Shown here piece after piece: positions 1 through 6,788 of a stretch of 64,000 bases of DNA. Position 1 is the first letter of the stretch. The number at the start of each line of letters is the position of its first letter. The translations under genes were made by a program, and so were the position numbers. This DNA is from Sphingomonas profundi (GTDB lineage Bacteria; Pseudomonadota; Alphaproteobacteria; Sphingomonadales; Sphingomonadaceae), in the NCBI RefSeq assembly GCF_009739515.1, contig NZ_CP046535.1:4139501-4203500 (forward strand). Reading direction: 5' to 3'. Below the pieces are notes generated by a model that was not told the origin of the DNA, searched no databases, and worked only from the letters and a program-made list of their open reading frames with translations.

Positions 1-261
1 CACATCGGGTTCGCGCCCGACGGCGTGGTGAAGGGCAAGGATGCGCTTCGGAGCTATTGGCTCGAAGCCCTGCGCCGCAACCCCGGACTTCATTTCGACC
101 TCACCGCATGCTGGCGCGGCGTGAACACAGTCGTCATCGGCTACCGTAATCAACTCGGCCACGATCGCGTGGAGGTGCTGACGTTCCTCGGTGCATTGGT
201 CATCGAAGGGCACGGCCTGTTCGGCCGGCCGTTGGCAGTGTCCGAAGGCGTCGAGCGGTGA
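1..261 (+). CDS. SnoaL-like/NTF2-fold protein, C-terminal part (cut by window edge)
   Basis: The frame is open from base 1 and reads into a GTG at 25, so the true start is probably outside the window. The visible 86 residues look like the end of an NTF2/SnoaL-like fold (conserved-looking segments GKDALRSYW and FDLTACWRG). Such proteins are small polyketide-cyclase-like or unknown-function enzymes. Family assignment rests on general pattern only. Whether it belongs to the mobile element or to the DNA beside it cannot be decided here. Confidence 0.55.
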   Translation, partial: HIGFAPDGVVKGKDALRSYWLEALRRNPGLHFDLTACWRGVNTVVIGYRNQLGHDRVEVLTFLGALVIEGHGLFGRPLAVSEGVER

Positions 262-438
262 TGCCGACCAGTTCGATCATCGCTTGCGGAACGGATGCCG
301 TAGACCCGGCACTCGCCGTTTTCTCGTGCCCAATCGAATATGAAAATCGCTATTCCGCGGCAGATCATCTGCCTCTCTTCAATCCCGCAGGCACCAAAGA
401 ACGACGTGCCCGCATGTCCGCACAATAAGGGTTATTCC

Positions 439-1116
439 ATGAAGCTGTTGAACTCGTTCGTATCTCCATTCGCCGCGAGGGTACGGTTGGCGATCTACGC
501 TTACGACCTGCGGGTCGAGATAGCGCCTTCCGGCCAGTGGCTGCCGGACTTCCAGAAGTCACCGGACTATCTGGCGATCAATCCCATCGGGAAGGTGCCG
601 ACGCTCGTGCTCGACGACGGCACCGGGCTTCCGGAGTCGACGGTCATCGTCGAATACCTCGCCGACGCGTTTGCAACCGGCTTGCGACCGCGAGACGCGC
701 AGGCGGCCGCTCGGGCTCGCCTGCTCGCCCACCTCATGGAAATCTATGTGCAGGAGCCCGGCAGCCCACTCATCGGGCAGATCTTCTCCGGTGAACGGAA
801 CGCTGGACGCATTGAGGGCTGCATCGCTGCCATTGATCAAGGCTTGTCGCACGTCGATCACTTCATTGCCGCCGGAACTTCGGCGACGACGCGCGAGATC
901 ACCATCGCCGACTGTGCGCTGGTTCCTTATCTCTACTTCTTCGTGGACAAGATGGTGCCCGCGGTGGGCGGGGCACCGCTCATTAACAAACATCCAGCGG
1001 TCGCCGCCTACTGGGAACAGATGCAGGAAGTGCCGACCGTGCAGAAGGTGCTGGGCGAGATGCACACGGCGATCGCCCAGTCGCCGCTCAAGAAGCTTCT
1101 GTCCGCGTCGGACTGA
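439..1116 (+). CDS. Glutathione S-transferase family protein
   Basis: 225 residues, normal for a cytosolic GST. The N-terminal thioredoxin-like half starts MKLLNSFVSPFAARVRLA and contains the cis-proline/glutathione segment NPIGKVPTL (about residues 45-53) and the PESTVIVEYL motif (about 62-71) typical of GSTs. The C-terminal half is helical, with the conserved TIADCALVPYL. I chose the ATG at 439 because the GST fold begins exactly there; an in-frame upstream ATG at 340 would add 33 unrelated residues. The physiological substrate is unknown. It lies alone, downstream of the SnoaL-like gene and upstream of the quorum-sensing cluster, and may be cargo. Confidence 0.85.
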   Translation: MKLLNSFVSPFAARVRLAIYAYDLRVEIAPSGQWLPDFQKSPDYLAINPIGKVPTLVLDDGTGLPESTVIVEYLADAFATGLRPRDAQAAARARLLAHLMEIYVQEPGSPLIGQIFSGERNAGRIEGCIAAIDQGLSHVDHFIAAGTSATTREITIADCALVPYLYFFVDKMVPAVGGAPLINKHPAVAAYWEQMQEVPTVQKVLGEMHTAIAQSPLKKLLSASD

Positions 1117-1256
1117 CGTCGCCGGCGCTCGACCCTATCGCGAGCGCGCCGGCGGCGCGCTTCAAAACGAAGCGGACGGACACAGAGTAGAGGGACGGCA
1201 AGGAACGAGAGACCTGCTGATTGCCGCGGGATACGCTCCTTGAGGAGTGAAGGCGG

Positions 1257-2051
1257 ATGGCACTTCGGGCCAACGGGATGGAGCTTGGCCTCGCTTCCAG
1301 TGTGGCCACGACCGACGCCATTCTGCGCGCCCTGGCCGCCGTGCGCACCCGGGAAGAGCTAGCCGGCCTCATGGATGAAATCACCCATGAACTAGGGTTT
1401 CGGCATTACGCTCTCGTTCATCACGCTGATCTTCGTGGCAACCCAGTCGGCCGGGTCCGGCTGACCGACTATCCCGCAATCATCGAGGCACGTCTCATTG
1501 ACGAAGGGATGTGGCGTCGCGACCCGGTAATCAGGGGCTGCATATACGCACGGCAGGCGTTCTGCTGGTCAGACTTGCCGGGTTTGATGGAACTGAACCG
1601 CGACGATCGGGAAAGCTTCGCACAAGGCGCGAAGTTCGGTCTCCAGGAAGGCATCACAGTGCCATGCCTGGCCCTCGGCGAACCGAACGGTTCCTGCACG
1701 TTCGCCGGCAGCATCGCTCCCGAACGCGCAGCGCATCGGCTCGGCATGGCTCACATGATCGGCATCTTCGCCTTCCAGGCAGCCAGGCGCGTTCTCAACG
1801 CCACTGCCCAGCCTCCTGCGCCCAGGAAAAGGCTCCATCCTCGTCCTCGTGATTGCGTCGTCCTGGCTGGACGCGGCTTCTCCAACAAGGAGATCGCGCG
1901 CGCCTTGCACCTGACTCCGCGCACGGTGGATGGCTATCTCCGCGATGCCAGAAATCTCTTGGACGCTCATGATCGCACACAGTTGGTGATCTCCGCGCTG
2001 CTCGCCGGCGAAGTCGGGCTTGACGAAGTACAGCGCAGTCAACCCGCGTAA
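1257..2051 (+). CDS. luxR: LuxR-type autoinducer-binding transcriptional regulator (TraR-like)
   Basis: 264 residues with the two-domain LuxR layout. An N-terminal acyl-homoserine-lactone-binding domain (about residues 20-175) has the expected Trp/Tyr/Asp pocket pattern, such as RHYALVHH and FCWSDLPGL. A C-terminal LuxR HTH (about 195-255) has FSNKEIARALHLTPRTVDGYL. It sits directly upstream of the luxI gene on the same strand, the usual sensor-synthase pairing, and is probably the AHL-responsive activator of the downstream genes. The start at 1257 follows an AAGGCGG run; an ATG at 1278 is an alternative. A perfect palindrome overlaps its stop codon (see 2044-2059). Confidence 0.92.
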   Translation: MALRANGMELGLASSVATTDAILRALAAVRTREELAGLMDEITHELGFRHYALVHHADLRGNPVGRVRLTDYPAIIEARLIDEGMWRRDPVIRGCIYARQAFCWSDLPGLMELNRDDRESFAQGAKFGLQEGITVPCLALGEPNGSCTFAGSIAPERAAHRLGMAHMIGIFAFQAARRVLNATAQPPAPRKRLHPRPRDCVVLAGRGFSNKEIARALHLTPRTVDGYLRDARNLLDAHDRTQLVISALLAGEVGLDEVQRSQPA

Positions 2052-2059
2052 TTACGCGG
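2044..2059. promoter_or_regulatory. 16-bp perfect palindrome, candidate LuxR/TraR box
   Basis: CCGCGTAATTACGCGG is a perfect dyad lying across the luxR stop codon and 62 bases before the luxI start. LuxR-family proteins bind 16-20 bp palindromes upstream of target promoters, so this is the best candidate operator for autoinduction. A shorter GCGTG-CAAGA-CACGC inverted repeat at 2093-2107 lies closer to luxI and is a second candidate. Function is inferred from position and symmetry only. Confidence 0.5.
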
Positions 2060-2121
2060 TCTAGAGCCCGCGGCCCCGCGATGCTCCCTTAGGCGTGCAA
2101 GACACGCATGGGAGCAAGCCA

Positions 2122-2760
2122 ATGATCCAGATCATCGAAGGCAATCGCGGCAAGCCGTTTGACCGCCTGATCGAGTCCATGTTCGCGGATCGAAAGCGCC
2201 TGTTCGTCGACCTGTTTGGCTGGGACGTGCCCGTCGTCGCCGGCAACCTGGAGATCGACCAGTTCGACCGGGAGGGCACCGTCTACGTGGTCGCGGCATC
2301 GCCGGACGGCAAGCACGAAGCATCCCTGCGCCTGATGCCGAGCGAGGGGCCCCATATGCTCGCTGACCTGTTCCCCGGCCTTTGCCCCGGCGGCGTACCG
2401 GTTGGCGATGCCACATGGGAGAGCACGCGGCTTTGCCTCCCTCAGCGGCATGGCGCGGCGCGTCGCAAGGAACTGCGCAACGCGCTCATCTCCGCGATGG
2501 TGGACTTCTCTCTGGAACGCGGCATCGAGCGCATCACGGGCATTCTCCCCGAAACCTTCCGCAAGGAAGTCCTGTCGATGGGGTGGCTCGCCGAAGCGCT
2601 CGGACCTCCCGTCCGGATGGCCGGCGGGCCCGTGGGTGCATTCGCAGTCCATGTGCGCGCCGATACGCCCGATCGCCTGCGCTGGAACGGCGTCTACGTC
2701 GACGCGCGCGCCGATCCCGACGTGCGGCAGCCCCTGGTTGGTCAGGAGTGCTTGTCATGA
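2122..2760 (+). CDS. luxI: Acyl-homoserine-lactone synthase (LuxI/TraI family)
   Basis: 212 residues, the usual size for LuxI enzymes, which join an acyl chain from acyl-ACP to S-adenosylmethionine to make the AHL signal. Visible family features are the N-terminal R-x-F-WD-x region (KRLFVDLFGWDVPV), the acidic DQFDREGTVYVV stretch, the LRLMPS strand and the hallmark ATWESTRLCL around residues 97-106. The ATG at 2122 is preceded by GGAG at suitable spacing, so I prefer it to an in-frame GTG at 2095. The stop overlaps the next start (ATGA), so luxI and the dioxygenase gene are translationally coupled. Confidence 0.93.
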   Translation: MIQIIEGNRGKPFDRLIESMFADRKRLFVDLFGWDVPVVAGNLEIDQFDREGTVYVVAASPDGKHEASLRLMPSEGPHMLADLFPGLCPGGVPVGDATWESTRLCLPQRHGAARRKELRNALISAMVDFSLERGIERITGILPETFRKEVLSMGWLAEALGPPVRMAGGPVGAFAVHVRADTPDRLRWNGVYVDARADPDVRQPLVGQECLS

Positions 2761-3623
2761 GCTGGCCGATGGGCCGGTTGGCAGTCGACCTCCACCGCGA
2801 TGGCTGGACCGTCATGCCGGGAGCCATCGATCCGGCGATCATCCGTGATCTCGAGGACGACCTTTCCCCGCGCTTCGTCGCCACGCCGATGTCGCGCGGT
2901 GCCTTCTACGGCGAGCGCACGAAACGGTTCGGGGCGCTCCTATCGCGCTCAAGGCTTGTCTCGGGCTTGGTCATGCATCCAACGGTGCTGGGGATTGCCG
3001 ACATCGTCCTGTCACCCTGGTGCGACCGCATCGCCCTGAACCTCACCCAGGCGATCGAGATCCATCCCGGAGCACTGCCGCAACTGCCGCATCGCGACCA
3101 AGACATGTGGCCCGGACCCAAGGGCGGCATGGAATATCTGGTCAACGTCATGTGGCCGCTGACTCCGTTCACACGCGCGAATGGCGGCACGCGGCTGTGG
3201 ACAGGAAGTCACCTGGACCAGAACAATCCCGTCCTGCCAGAGGAGAACTCGGTCGTCCCCAGCCTATATCCGGGGGACGCACTGATCTTCCTTGGCTCCA
3301 CCTTGCACGGCGGTGGCGGAAACGTGAGTGTGAACCCGCGTCGCGGGATCGTCATCAGCTACTGCCTGGGCTGGCTGAAGCCGTTCGAGCTGCAATGGCT
3401 CGTCTACCCGCCCCAGGTCGCGCGCAACTTCTCGCCGGAACTCGCCGGGCTCGTCGGCTATGCCCAGCACCGTCCCAACCTCGGAAACGTCGAGGGGCAA
3501 TGCCCTTCCATCCTTCTTCGTGAGAACGTGCCGGACAACCGGCCGGCGATCGATGCGCTGCGACCCGACCAAGCCGAGGCCGCCGGGATGTTCGTCCGGT
3601 CCCAACAGGGCGCGGCCGGCTGA
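2757..3623 (+). CDS. Phytanoyl-CoA dioxygenase (PhyH) family protein
   Basis: 288 residues. The sequence shows the Fe(II)/2-oxoglutarate dioxygenase facial triad: the HxD pair in LPHRDQDMW (about residues 111-119) and a distal His in STLHGGGGN, followed by an Arg-containing strand (RRGIVISYCLG) that could bind 2-oxoglutarate. It is coupled to luxI by an ATGA overlap. Linkage of a phyH-like gene to luxI is, from memory, recurrent in sphingomonads. That hints at a role in signal tailoring or in a quorum-controlled product, but no substrate can be read from the sequence. Confidence 0.85.
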   Translation: MSWPMGRLAVDLHRDGWTVMPGAIDPAIIRDLEDDLSPRFVATPMSRGAFYGERTKRFGALLSRSRLVSGLVMHPTVLGIADIVLSPWCDRIALNLTQAIEIHPGALPQLPHRDQDMWPGPKGGMEYLVNVMWPLTPFTRANGGTRLWTGSHLDQNNPVLPEENSVVPSLYPGDALIFLGSTLHGGGGNVSVNPRRGIVISYCLGWLKPFELQWLVYPPQVARNFSPELAGLVGYAQHRPNLGNVEGQCPSILLRENVPDNRPAIDALRPDQAEAAGMFVRSQQGAAG

Positions 3624-3632
3624 TCGCTCGCC

Positions 3633-3815
3633 ATGGTGATGCGCGACCCGCTCGCCTACCAGGCGATCATCCGCCACGGACGACCCGCGCTCGCATGGGA
3701 AGTGCTTCGTCGCGATCCCGCGTACCGTGCGGCCTTCTGCCGGGCGAGGATGCCCGAGCCGGGCTTTGCGGCCGACGAGCGCTTCGTGGCCGATTGGGGG
3801 CTTCACTTTCCCTGA
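3633..3815 (+). CDS. DUF6499 protein, N-terminal half of an FseA-like activator
   Basis: 60 residues ending in the DUF6499-type motif DWGLHFP before a TGA at 3813-3815. In other replicons DUF6499 is the N-terminal part of DUF2285 transcription activators. Here the DUF2285 part follows at once in the +1 frame. In ICEMlSymR7A the equivalent ORFs (msi172/msi171) are joined by a programmed +1 ribosomal frameshift to give the excision activator FseA. The context and the slip-site codons match, so this is probably the 5' half of one frameshifted gene and not an independent small protein. The ATG at 3633 lies 10 bases after the dioxygenase stop codon. Confidence 0.8.
   Translation: MVMRDPLAYQAIIRHGRPALAWEVLRRDPAYRAAFCRARMPEPGFAADERFVADWGLHFP
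3807..3815 (+). promoter_or_regulatory. Candidate +1 programmed ribosomal frameshift site (TTT CCC TGA)
   Basis: The zero-frame codons are CAC TTT CCC TGA. A +1 slip of tRNA-Phe from TTT to TTC (or of tRNA-Pro from CCC to CCT at the stop) gives HF-P-E and continues straight into the DUF2285 frame at GAG (3814). The joined protein would have 239 residues. From memory, the FseA frameshift in Mesorhizobium occurs by UUU-to-UUC slippage in the same DUF6499 motif. The alternative is an ordinary single-base mutation. Confidence 0.7.
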
Positions 3816-3849
3816 GGATCCAGCCCGGACTTGCGCCTCCGTCCTGCCG

Positions 3850-4353
3850 ATGTGGTCGGCAGCCCTGGACCCGTGCGTGCTCGCGGCACGCGCGGCGCCG
3901 GCGGTTGCGGGAGGCGCGCGTTTGTGGGACGCACGATCCGACGTCACGCGAATGCTGCGAGGAGCGGGCGTCGAGCATTGGCAGGTCGTTCGCGGCGGCA
4001 CGGTTGTTCGCCTCGATTTGGCCAACGGTAGGACGGCGGCCGGGCCCGTCATGCTCCGCTTCGATCTGGCGGATGATGACCGCCTCGTCGCGCAGGTGGC
4101 AGCAATTAGGGCCTTGCGGGAGCCAAGGCTTAGCGGGCAGGAGAGCCTTCGTTTGGCGGCCAAGCTGCTTGCATTAGAGGCTGTCGATGCGCGAAGCGAC
4201 GGTGCCAGCCTGAGGGAGACAGCTGCCTCAATCCTCGGACCCGGTGATTGGCCGGGCGATGGCGAGCACAGGAAATCTTATGTGAGAAGGTTGCTGAAGA
4301 TCGGGGAGCAAATGATCCGGGCGGGCCCGCGAGCTATTCTCGATCAGTTTTGA
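3850..4353 (+). CDS. DUF2285 protein, C-terminal half of an FseA-like activator
   Basis: This frame is open across the DUF6499 stop. The homologous sequence begins at 3814 directly after the frameshift site (EDPARTCASVLPMW), although the first convenient ATG is at 3850. The product ends with a typical DUF2285 module: LRLAAKLLALEAVDAR, an AAS-x-LG turn and an RR-x-LK helix. In ICEMlSymR7A the fused protein activates the excisionase gene rdfS. An equivalent target here would be the small HTH gene at 10417. It may never be translated alone, because no clear ribosome-binding site precedes 3850. Confidence 0.72.
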   Translation: MWSAALDPCVLAARAAPAVAGGARLWDARSDVTRMLRGAGVEHWQVVRGGTVVRLDLANGRTAAGPVMLRFDLADDDRLVAQVAAIRALREPRLSGQESLRLAAKLLALEAVDARSDGASLRETAASILGPGDWPGDGEHRKSYVRRLLKIGEQMIRAGPRAILDQF

Positions 4354-4396
4354 GTATCTCCTGGATCCGTTGCTTGGTCTCTTCGCTAGCGAGAAA

Positions 4397-4603
4397 TCAC
4401 GACTTTATAAGATTACACGCTTCCGTGTTCAACGCCTCAGCGAGCTTTCCGAGAATTGTTACACTTGCAGACACGCGTGCTCGTTCGATCGAGCCAATAT
4501 ATCGTGAACTCAGACCAGTCAGGTCTGCCACATCTTCTTGCGTCAGATTGCGCTCATGGCGAACTCGACGAAGATTCGTCGCCAGAACGTGCTTCAGATC
4601 CAT
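4397..4603 (-). CDS. Small XRE-family HTH regulator (QseC-like)
   Basis: 68 residues that are almost entirely a Cro/C1-type HTH (VRHERNLTQEDVADLTGLSS, then YIGSIERARVSASVTILGKL). It is transcribed away from the small DUF2285-like gene at 4688, and the 84-base gap holds two near-identical inverted repeats. This is the layout of the ICEMlSymR7A qseC/qseM switch, where QseC binds operators in the shared intergenic region to set expression of the antiactivator QseM. Identity as QseC is inferred from context and size. Confidence 0.85.
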   Translation of the reverse strand: MDLKHVLATNLRRVRHERNLTQEDVADLTGLSSRYIGSIERARVSASVTILGKLAEALNTEACNLIKS

Positions 4604-4622
4604 CCCGCTTGGATCAGGGGAC

Positions 4623-4653
4623 AGGAACGAAAGTTCTAGGAACGATAGTTCCT
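4623..4653. promoter_or_regulatory. Tandem operators in a divergent promoter region
   Basis: Two 16-bp dyads lie 15 bp apart: AGGAAC-GAAA-GTTCTA (4623-4638) and AGGAAC-GATA-GTTCCT (4638-4653, a perfect 6-4-6 inverted repeat). They share one base and sit between the start codons of the XRE gene and the DUF2285-like gene. XRE dimers typically bind such symmetric sites, and paired sites of differing quality allow cooperative, bistable control. Binding is inferred and not shown. Confidence 0.7.
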
Positions 4654-4687
4654 ATTCGCTATCGGTTGGCTCTCTGGAGGGACTTCT

Positions 4688-4954
4688 ATGAGCTTGATCG
4701 ACCGATTGGCGCCAACGGAAAGCACGATGGTCGAGTATGATCGCCGTAATCTGGCGCTCTACGCTGCGTTGTTGGATGCTGACAATGCTGGCTGCGATTG
4801 GCAGGACACCGCCTCTTCCGTTCTGCGGCTCGATGTCAGCGATGACCATGCCAAAGCGTGCTGGCGTTCCCATCTCGAACGTGCACGATGGATAGTTGGC
4901 GAGGGACTTGCAAACGCGCTGCTGGCCCTGAACGAACGGCCGCCTCTAACTTAG
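4688..4954 (+). CDS. Small DUF2285-like protein (candidate QseM antiactivator)
   Basis: 88 residues, preceded by GGAGG at 4676-4680. The central part (LALYAALLDADNAG, then TASSVLRLD and RSHLERARWIVG) follows the same pattern as the DUF2285 end of the activator at 3850-4353. That suggests a stand-alone version of the domain. In ICEMlSymR7A the antiactivator QseM binds both TraR and FseA; a DUF2285-like antiactivator beside a divergent XRE gene fits that role. The similarity is weak by eye, so the functional call is an inference. Confidence 0.65.
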   Translation: MSLIDRLAPTESTMVEYDRRNLALYAALLDADNAGCDWQDTASSVLRLDVSDDHAKACWRSHLERARWIVGEGLANALLALNERPPLT

Positions 4955-5323
4955 ATCGATAGAGGGCGCCTCGCACGGCTGTGCGACCGCGCTCTACTCC
5001 GACCGGCGCCAAGGCGCCGATCTACGCCAAGCCCCGTGCCGGGTCTTGGCCGTCCGGCGACGATCGCTGGCGTCATTGTGGACGCCGCGCCTCGCCGCGG
5101 CGGCGTTGCCTGTGCCTCTCCCGGTACGGCGGGTGCGGGCGGCGCTCCCGGCTAGGTCCGTCGCGACCTGCGGCAACCCCTTCGCCTGGCTTCGGGGTGC
5201 TCCACTTCGTTTCGCCCTGACGGTGCCGCCGGCCGCTGGAGCCGGACCTTTTGGTCGCGTTTCGCCGCCCACCCCCGCCTTCCGGGGAGGCTTTGCTTTT
5301 CGGGGTGGCGATGGAGGATAGCG
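4955..5323. other. 369-base non-coding stretch before ardC
   Basis: Very GC-rich and open in several frames, but no frame shows protein-like composition or a ribosome-binding site until GGAGG just before the ardC ATG at 5324. It probably carries the promoter and a structured leader of the ardC-parB operon. I see no RNA gene or clear operator in it. Confidence 0.4.
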
Positions 5324-6283
5324 ATGCGAGAAGCCGCCAGTCGTCGTGCCAACCGCAAGGTTTCGGGCGATGATCGTCAGACCGACAACCGGGTGAGCCT
5401 CTATGACGAGGTGACCGCGCGGATCGTTTCCGAGTTGGAGGCGGGTCGCCTGCCTTGGGTCCAGCCGTGGGGATCGACCGGCAGCGCGGGTCCGGGCCTG
5501 CCGCGCAATGCGCTCACCGCGCGCAGCTATTCGGGCGTCAATGTACTGATCCTATGGGGCGCGGTCATCGAGCACGGCTTTCCGTCGCAATCGTGGCTGA
5601 CCTTCCGGCAGGCGCAGGAAGCGGGCGGGTGCGTCCGCAAGGGCGAGCATGGCGTCACCGTCGTCTTTGCCGACCGCTTCACCCCCGAGGCCGAGAAGGA
5701 ACGGGCCTCGCGCGAGGGTGGCGACCCCAAGGCGGTGCCGTTCCTCAAGCGGTTCACCGTCTTCAATGTCGCGCAGTGCGAGGGACTGCGCGCCGGGCTG
5801 GCGTCCGATCCCGCGTCGCTGCCCGAGCGCGAGATCGTGCCCGTCGCCGAGGAGGTGATCGCGGCCTCAGGCGTCGACTTCCACATCGGCGGCGACCGCG
5901 CCTTCTATGTCCCATCGCTCGATTTCGTGCAGGTGCCGCCGCAGCCCGCCTTCTTCGAGCAGGTCAACTATTACCGGACCTGCCTGCACGAACTGACTCA
6001 CGCCACCGGCCACGCCAAGCGGCTGGCCCGCGACCTGACCAACGGCTTCGGCAGCAAGGACTATGCGCGGGAGGAACTGGTCGCCGAAATGGGATCGGCT
6101 TTCCTCTGTGCCGCGCTCGGCATCATGCCGACCGTGCGCCACGCCGACTATGTCGGCTCATGGCTGGACGTGCTGCGCGAGGACAACCGCGCGATCTTCC
6201 GCGCGGCCAGCGCCGCGACCAAGGCGGCCGAATGGCTGCTCGCGCGGCATCGCGAGGCCCAGGACGAGAGGATCGCGGCATGA
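5324..6283 (+). CDS. ardC: ArdC-like antirestriction protein (ssDNA-binding domain plus zincin metallopeptidase)
   Basis: 319 residues with the ArdC two-domain layout. The N-terminal ssDNA-binding region (about 25-150) includes LYDEVTARIVSELEAGRLPW and GVNVLILW. The C-terminal zincin-like region has the metal-binding HELTH at residues 222-226. ArdC proteins travel with conjugative elements and protect incoming single-stranded DNA from host restriction. The start is supported by GGAGG upstream. The stop overlaps the DUF2958 start (ATGA), so the two are coupled. Confidence 0.9.
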   Translation: MREAASRRANRKVSGDDRQTDNRVSLYDEVTARIVSELEAGRLPWVQPWGSTGSAGPGLPRNALTARSYSGVNVLILWGAVIEHGFPSQSWLTFRQAQEAGGCVRKGEHGVTVVFADRFTPEAEKERASREGGDPKAVPFLKRFTVFNVAQCEGLRAGLASDPASLPEREIVPVAEEVIAASGVDFHIGGDRAFYVPSLDFVQVPPQPAFFEQVNYYRTCLHELTHATGHAKRLARDLTNGFGSKDYAREELVAEMGSAFLCAALGIMPTVRHADYVGSWLDVLREDNRAIFRAASAATKAAEWLLARHREAQDERIAA

Positions 6284-6702
6284 TCCTCTTGCTCCCCGAA
6301 ACCCGCTTCGCGCTGCGCGCCAACGAAATCAACCGGCGCGCCGCCGCGTCCGCAGAAAGGGCTGAACCGGACCCGGTGCCGGTGCTCAAGCTGTTCAACC
6401 CGCTCGGCGCGGCGACATGGCTGGCGACCGAACTCGGCGACGACGGAGACACCCTGTTCGGCCTTGCCGACCTCGGCTTCGGCTGTCCGGAACTCGGCTA
6501 TTTCAGCCTGTCCGAGATCGCCGGCGTCCGGCTACCGTTCGGCATGGTGATCGAGCGCGACCTGTCGTTCGAGAGCGCTTTCCCCTTATCCGTCTGGGCC
6601 GATACCGCGCGCCGCGCCGGTCCAATCCTCGGGGCGCAAACCCTCTTGTACCGGGCCGTATCGCCGCCCGGTGCCGATGAGCTTCCGCTGTCTGGCGGAT
6701 GA
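6280..6702 (+). CDS. DUF2958 domain protein
   Basis: 140 residues. The core (VPVLKLFNPLGAATWLATEL, then LFGLADLGFGCPELGYFSL) is the recognisable DUF2958 signature. The family has no established function but is regularly encoded next to ArdC in alphaproteobacterial plasmids and ICEs, as here, with a 4-base overlap. I chose the ATG at 6280 because the domain starts immediately after it, although the frame is open much further upstream as a shadow of ardC. Confidence 0.85.
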   Translation: MILLLPETRFALRANEINRRAAASAERAEPDPVPVLKLFNPLGAATWLATELGDDGDTLFGLADLGFGCPELGYFSLSEIAGVRLPFGMVIERDLSFESAFPLSVWADTARRAGPILGAQTLLYRAVSPPGADELPLSGG

Positions 6703-6788
6703 CGTGGCGGCGCGTTTCGCCGCTTGAGTAGCCGGTCCGCCGACCCCGGAAAGAGTGACGGACCGGCACTCCCGAAGGAGTGAAAAGC

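Noticed and set aside
4981-5272. Overlapping open frames on both strands before ardC
   Set aside because: GC-rich, Arg/Ala/Pro-biased translations with no ribosome-binding site or family-like motif.
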